64,000 nt of DNA from CAADGN01 sp035443945 (GTDB lineage Bacteria; Planctomycetota; Phycisphaerae; Phycisphaerales; UBA1924), in NCBI GenBank assembly GCA_035443945.1, contig DAOMNQ010000011.1, positions 1 through 64,000 on the forward strand, read 5' to 3'. Both the position numbers and the translations under genes were made by a program. The stretch's first letter is position 1. Each line of letters begins with the position of its first letter. Of the stretch, positions 60,181-64,000 are shown in pieces. A model generated the notes under the pieces. It was not told the origin of the DNA. It worked only from the letters and a program-made list of their open reading frames with translations, and ran no database searches.

Positions 60181-61195
60181 TCCGAGCGACGCACGCCCGG
60201 ACGACCTCCTCAACCGTGATCCGCTCCATCATCGCGCGCCCCAGCCGCTCGTCCTTGTGGTCGAGCCGCTCTCCCTCGCGCACGTGCTGGATCACGTCCC
60301 TCTCACGCCGCCACGGCCCCACCCGTTCCACCCGCGTCGGCCCGTACAGCCCCACCAGCGGCCGATCGAACCCAACCGCCATGTGCAGCGCGGCCGAGTC
60401 GTTCGCCACCACCAGCGAAGCCCGCCGCACGATCGCCATCAGCCGTCCCACGCCCGTCGCCCCGATCAGGTCCACCACGCGCTCCTCGCGCGACGCGAGT
60501 TCCATCAGCGCCCCGCACTGATCCCGCTCCGACGCCGAGCCGACCACGACGACACGCTCCGCCCCATGGCGCAGCAGCGCGCCCGCGAGCACCGCGAACC
60601 GCTCCGCCGGCCACCGCTTGCCCGCCCAGCGGCTCGTCGGCGAGATCACCACGAACCGGCCGGCGAACCTCCCGTCCGACTCAACCGCCCGCTCGTCCTC
60701 GGCCGGCGCATACAGCCGCATGTCCTCGACCGCATCCGCTCCTGCTGCCTTCGCGAGCGAGAGCATCCGCTCCACCGTGTGCGCCTCCGCCGACACGCGG
60801 CACCGCTCGTTGCAGAAGATCCCCGCCCCCTCGCGTGCATCCGCGTAACCGATCCGGCGCCGCGCCCCGCTCGCCCACGCGAAGAACCCCGAGCGGAAGA
60901 GGCCCTGGGCGTCGATCGCCAGGTCGTACCCAGCCGCCCGCAGCGACCGCACCAACCCCCGCAGCCCGCCCGCCCGCCCCGCACGCAGGTCCGCCCCCAT
61001 CCGCCCACGCGCGAACGGAACGACCCCCGTCAGCGCAGGGTGCGCCCGCACCGCATCCGCGAAACTGTCCTGCACCAGCCAGTCGATCCGGGCCGACGGG
61101 AACGCCCGCCGCAGGCTCGCCAGCACGGGCACCGTGCGGCAGACGTCGCCCAGCGCGCTGGGACGGATGAGCAGGATTCGGCTCGGGGCTTCCAC
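60149..61195 (-). CDS. Family 9 glycosyltransferase (heptosyltransferase-like)
   Basis: GT9 proteins add heptose or other sugars to lipopolysaccharide cores. The product begins RILLIRPSALGDVCRTVPVL (family N-terminal motif) and has ISPTSRWAGKRWPAERFAVL and VVANDSAALHMAVGFDRPLV, GLYGPTRVERVGPW at the C-terminal nucleotide-sugar site. GTG 61195 gives 348 residues; a longer frame upstream is low-complexity. With the lpxI-like gene it points to an LPS-type outer membrane. Confidence 0.9.
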   Translation of the reverse strand: MEAPSRILLIRPSALGDVCRTVPVLASLRRAFPSARIDWLVQDSFADAVRAHPALTGVVPFARGRMGADLRAGRAGGLRGLVRSLRAAGYDLAIDAQGLFRSGFFAWASGARRRIGYADAREGAGIFCNERCRVSAEAHTVERMLSLAKAAGADAVEDMRLYAPAEDERAVESDGRFAGRFVVISPTSRWAGKRWPAERFAVLAGALLRHGAERVVVVGSASERDQCGALMELASREERVVDLIGATGVGRLMAIVRRASLVVANDSAALHMAVGFDRPLVGLYGPTRVERVGPWRRERDVIQHVREGERLDHKDERLGRAMMERITVEEVVRACVARISRGGVRSRA

Positions 61196-61305
61196 GCGGC
61201 CCGGATCATACGAGCAACGCCCCCGAAACCTCCGCCCCCCAGGCCCCAACAATGCCACGGGCCGACGCGCACCCGCGCCGTCCGTCCCGAACAAAGGGGT
61301 CAGCC

Positions 61306-63255
61306 ATGCTCAGAACTCGAGTCCTCGCGCCGTTCGTCGCCCTCGCCGCCACGCTCGCCGCTGCGGCGAACGCCCAGCCCGTCCCCGTCCTCGTGCTCCG
61401 AACGCACGGCGCGGCCGCCCTCTCCGCCGACGGCCCGGACGCCGCCCTTCGCGCCGCTCTCGCCATGCTCCCCGCCCGTGTCGCCGAACTCCCCGGCGAG
61501 GCGCCCGATATGCCTCCCGAGGCCGCCGCCCTCATCCGCACAGCGATGGCCGCCGTCGCCCGACCCGCGACGCTGAGCCTCTGCTACGACCCGATGAACG
61601 TCGCGGGCGGGATGTTCGGCTACGGCTTTGTCCTCTCGTTCGAGTGCGAGAACGATGCCGACGCCGCGATGCTGCACGCCGTGCTCGAAGAAGGCATGCG
61701 TCAAAGCCCGGCCCTCCTCGGCCCGCCCGAGGCCAGCGCGGACTTCGACGGCATGAAGGAAGCGTGGACCGCCATCGCGCAGGTCCGCTACGGCCCGCGC
61801 CGCGTCGGCCAGGCAACGCGCTACGAACTCCACGTCGGCTCCGTGAGCGACCCCGCCGCCGGCCTCGACGCCCTTCCCGCGACCCTGGATGCCCCGGGCT
61901 TCACACCCACCATCTCCGCCGTCGTGAACCTCGCGGGTCTGACGCCCGCCGCGACGATCGCCCGCTCGCTGCCCGGGCCGCAGGCCCCGCAACTCGCACA
62001 GGCAACGACGCAGATGCAGGCCGCGGGCCTCATCGGCGAGAGCGCGATGCGCATCTCCATGCAGGACGGCATCGCCAAGGACGCCGCCCACACCCGCACC
62101 ACCATCCACGGCGCGCGCCGCTACAGCGAAGCCCTCGGCATGTCCACCACCGGCCTCACCACCGACGACCTCCGCGCTGTTCCCGCCGACGCCCACTTCG
62201 CCTCGCTCGCCACGATGGACATGGGCTTCCCGGACCGCCTGCTCGCGCAGTTGCGTGCCAACGGCCTGCCCGTCGATCACGCGCTCGCCCAGGTCACGCG
62301 CGCGACCGGCATCGACCCGCTCGAGGACGTCCTGCGCACGCTGGGCGGCGCGGTCGCCGTCTACACCTCCGACTCGACCGGGGCCGGCTCGCTGCTCTCG
62401 GGCGTGATCGCGTTCAGCGTCCGCGACGCCGAGCGGCTGCGGGCGACGCGCGTGAAGGTCGCCTCACTCGCCAACGGCGCGATCGCCGCGCAGGACGAGC
62501 GCGCCGCCATGTACCTCCGCGTCGAGCCGTGGACGCTCGACGGCGATGAGTACTACACGGTCCGCGCCCGCGGTGTGCCCGTGCCCGTCGAGTTCACGTG
62601 CGCCCTCACCGACAGGTGGCTGATCCTCGCGCCCTCCGCGCAGGCCGCCGTCGCTGCCGTGCGCCAGGCGACGGGCCGCGGCGACGAGGGCCTGACCGCG
62701 AACCGTGCCTTTGCCTCGCGCTTCGCCGCCGTTGGCGCGCCCGTCACCGCCGCGACCTTCATCAACACCGACCGGACCCTCCGCGCCGGCTACCCGTTCC
62801 TCGTCCTCGCTGGCGCGGCCGTCGGCAACACGGTCCGTTCGCCCCACGGCGACGCCCGCGACCCGGGCATGATCGTCCCGCTCTACAACGACCTGCGCCG
62901 CAACGCCCAGCCGGTCGTCCAACTCTCGTGGTGGGAGGGCGACGACAAGGTCACGCACACCACCGGCGACCGCTCGCTGCTGGTGCGCGCGGGGGGCGTG
63001 CTCGGCGCGGGCGCACCCGTCATGCCGATCGTCGCCGTCGCGGCAATCAGCGGCGGCTCACGTCCGCGTGCCATCGGCGGGCTTGACGCGGACTGGATCA
63101 CATCGCCGGCGACGGCCTTGGCCGCACGGGCCATGCTCGGCGATCCCGCCGCGCGGCTGGTGATGCTCCTCGGCGCGAGCGGGGGCTACGCTTCGTGGCC
63201 GGGCGATGCGGGGCGCGATGCGCTCCCCGCCCCGGCGACGGATGCGCAGCGCTGA
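61306..63255 (+). CDS. Secreted protein of unknown function (DUF3352-like layout)
   Basis: A 649-residue protein with a signal peptide (RTRVLAPFVALAATLAAAANA). The rest is a long, mixed alpha/beta region without cysteine-rich or enzymatic motifs, resembling planctomycete DUF3352-like proteins in layout only. ATG 61306 follows aaagggg. Its TGA overlaps the ATG of the next, similar gene (TGATG). Function is unknown. Confidence 0.6.
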   Translation: MLRTRVLAPFVALAATLAAAANAQPVPVLVLRTHGAAALSADGPDAALRAALAMLPARVAELPGEAPDMPPEAAALIRTAMAAVARPATLSLCYDPMNVAGGMFGYGFVLSFECENDADAAMLHAVLEEGMRQSPALLGPPEASADFDGMKEAWTAIAQVRYGPRRVGQATRYELHVGSVSDPAAGLDALPATLDAPGFTPTISAVVNLAGLTPAATIARSLPGPQAPQLAQATTQMQAAGLIGESAMRISMQDGIAKDAAHTRTTIHGARRYSEALGMSTTGLTTDDLRAVPADAHFASLATMDMGFPDRLLAQLRANGLPVDHALAQVTRATGIDPLEDVLRTLGGAVAVYTSDSTGAGSLLSGVIAFSVRDAERLRATRVKVASLANGAIAAQDERAAMYLRVEPWTLDGDEYYTVRARGVPVPVEFTCALTDRWLILAPSAQAAVAAVRQATGRGDEGLTANRAFASRFAAVGAPVTAATFINTDRTLRAGYPFLVLAGAAVGNTVRSPHGDARDPGMIVPLYNDLRRNAQPVVQLSWWEGDDKVTHTTGDRSLLVRAGGVLGAGAPVMPIVAVAAISGGSRPRAIGGLDADWITSPATALAARAMLGDPAARLVMLLGASGGYASWPGDAGRDALPAPATDAQR

Positions 63256-64000
63256 TGCACGCGAACCGAACCACCCGCACCTCGACACACGCCGGCCGGG
63301 CCTTCCGGTCGGCGTTGTGCGTTCTGGCGGTGATGTGCGCTGTCGTCCGCGCTGCCGCCGCCGACCCGCCGGTGGGCGCGCTGGCGTGGGTCGCGGTTGA
63401 GGCGAAGGAGCGGGGCCTGGAAAGGCCCCGCCCCGAGATGAGCGGGCCGCGCCCCGGGGCGTGGATCGATGCGATCGTGCACGCGACGCTGCCCGCGCGC
63501 ACGCCCGCGTCGGACGCGGTCGTCGGCGTCGTGGGGCGTGCGCTGGCGGAGGGTCTGCGCGTCGAGGTCGTCCTGCTGGACTTCGCCGCCGGTCCCGGGC
63601 CGAGGGATGGGACGGCTGACGTCCTGCGCTTCTCCCTCGTCGTCCGCGTGGAGGGGGGGGCGTTCGAGGCGTTGCGGGGCGTCGTGCGTGAGGCCTTTCC
63701 CGGCGCGCCAGCCGGCGCTTCGTCGTTCACGGCCGACGGCGCGCCAGCGTGGCAGACGGTGGCCTTCACCGAGCGCGAGGGTGCGTTTCTGCTCGGGGTG
63801 GGCGTGGATGCGCTCGCCGCGTGGGAGCGCGCCGCGGCCTCTGGCGCGGAGCCTGCGTGGGCGATCCACCGCGCTGCGCTCGGGTCGCACCAGGCCGGCG
63901 CGGCCGCCGTCGCGTCGGCGTTCATCGACGCCAATGCGCTGCGCCGCGCCTTCCCGGAGAGTTTCGCGTCGGGGCGGCTCGGGCGCGTCGCGCACGCGTG
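63255..64000 (+). CDS. Secreted protein of unknown function, partial, truncated by the window end
   Basis: The frame is open from ATG 63255 to the last base of the window (248 codons and 2 bases). It begins with a signal peptide (CVLAVMCAVVRAAAA), and its layout is like the preceding gene, suggesting a tandem pair. Residues RGLERPRPE near position 53 are encoded by the hairpin repeat at 63411-63430. The start overlaps the previous stop. The C-terminus lies outside the window. Confidence 0.75.
   Translation, partial: MHANRTTRTSTHAGRAFRSALCVLAVMCAVVRAAAADPPVGALAWVAVEAKERGLERPRPEMSGPRPGAWIDAIVHATLPARTPASDAVVGVVGRALAEGLRVEVVLLDFAAGPGPRDGTADVLRFSLVVRVEGGAFEALRGVVREAFPGAPAGASSFTADGAPAWQTVAFTEREGAFLLGVGVDALAAWERAAASGAEPAWAIHRAALGSHQAGAAAVASAFIDANALRRAFPESFASGRLGRVAHA
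63411..63430. repeat. Dispersed hairpin CGGGGCCT-loop-AGGCCCCG, copy 2, inside a coding sequence
   Basis: A perfect 8-bp stem with loop GGAA followed by CCCCG. It is the same element as at 16742-16760 but lies within the open frame of the last gene. Confidence 0.85.

Overview
The window is a very GC-rich (about 70% by eye), gene-dense chromosomal segment from a Gram-negative-type, flagellated bacterium. The best fit is a planctomycete of the Phycisphaerae type; this is inferred, not proven. The pointers are LpxI-like and family-9 glycosyltransferase genes (outer membrane), RNase Y with ScpB, FlbD, a MotE-like protein and a TIGR02530-like protein in the flagellar run, a prepilin with the N-terminus typical of planctomycete prepilins, and dispersed short-word repeats. 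No rRNA, tRNA, CRISPR array or insertion sequence was recognised. A 22-base run of N at 13644-13665 interrupts flgN.

Layout. 1-10706: housekeeping and envelope genes (TraB/GumN-like protein, ispG, GNAT, Fur-like regulator, PilZ protein, obg, S4-less tlyA-like gene, lpxI-like gene, then a four-gene run ending in an RDD membrane protein). 10808-41062: a TPR membrane protein followed by a one-strand flagellar cluster: flgN, a histidine kinase and sigma-54-type activator, flgBC, fliEFGHIJ, motE-like, fliK, flgD, TIGR02530-like, flgE, flbD, motAB, fliL, fliN, fliOPQR, flhBAFG, a small membrane protein and fliA/whiG. fliM, filament, hook-cap and distal rod genes are absent. 41108-51102: folK, a thioredoxin-like exported protein, an HD-GYP protein with a response regulator, scpB, a DUF58/transglutaminase pair, a YcgR-like PilZ protein and a lipoprotein. 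51645-64000: RNase Y with an alpha/beta hydrolase, a peptidyl-prolyl isomerase-like lipoprotein, a zinc-ribbon membrane protein, a prepilin, serA-serC, a glycosyltransferase and two tandem secreted proteins, the last running off the end.

How it works together. The cluster encodes the basal body, export gate and ATPase, hook, hook-length control, stator and placement GTPases. Two sigma layers are implied: a GAFTGA-bearing activator for sigma-54 and FliA/WhiG for late genes; fliA has its own near-consensus sigma-70 promoter. Two PilZ proteins and an HD-GYP phosphodiesterase suggest c-di-GMP control of motility.

The most unusual structure is a set of unrelated-sequence elements built from 7- or 8-bp words, often folded as long imperfect palindromes. 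They fill or occupy the three longer convergent gene junctions, sit at the 5' end of a truncated tlyA-like gene, overlap signal-peptide codons and lie in frame inside fliI. Separately, a pseudopilin (T2SSG-like) segment appears inserted in the TraB/GumN-like protein.
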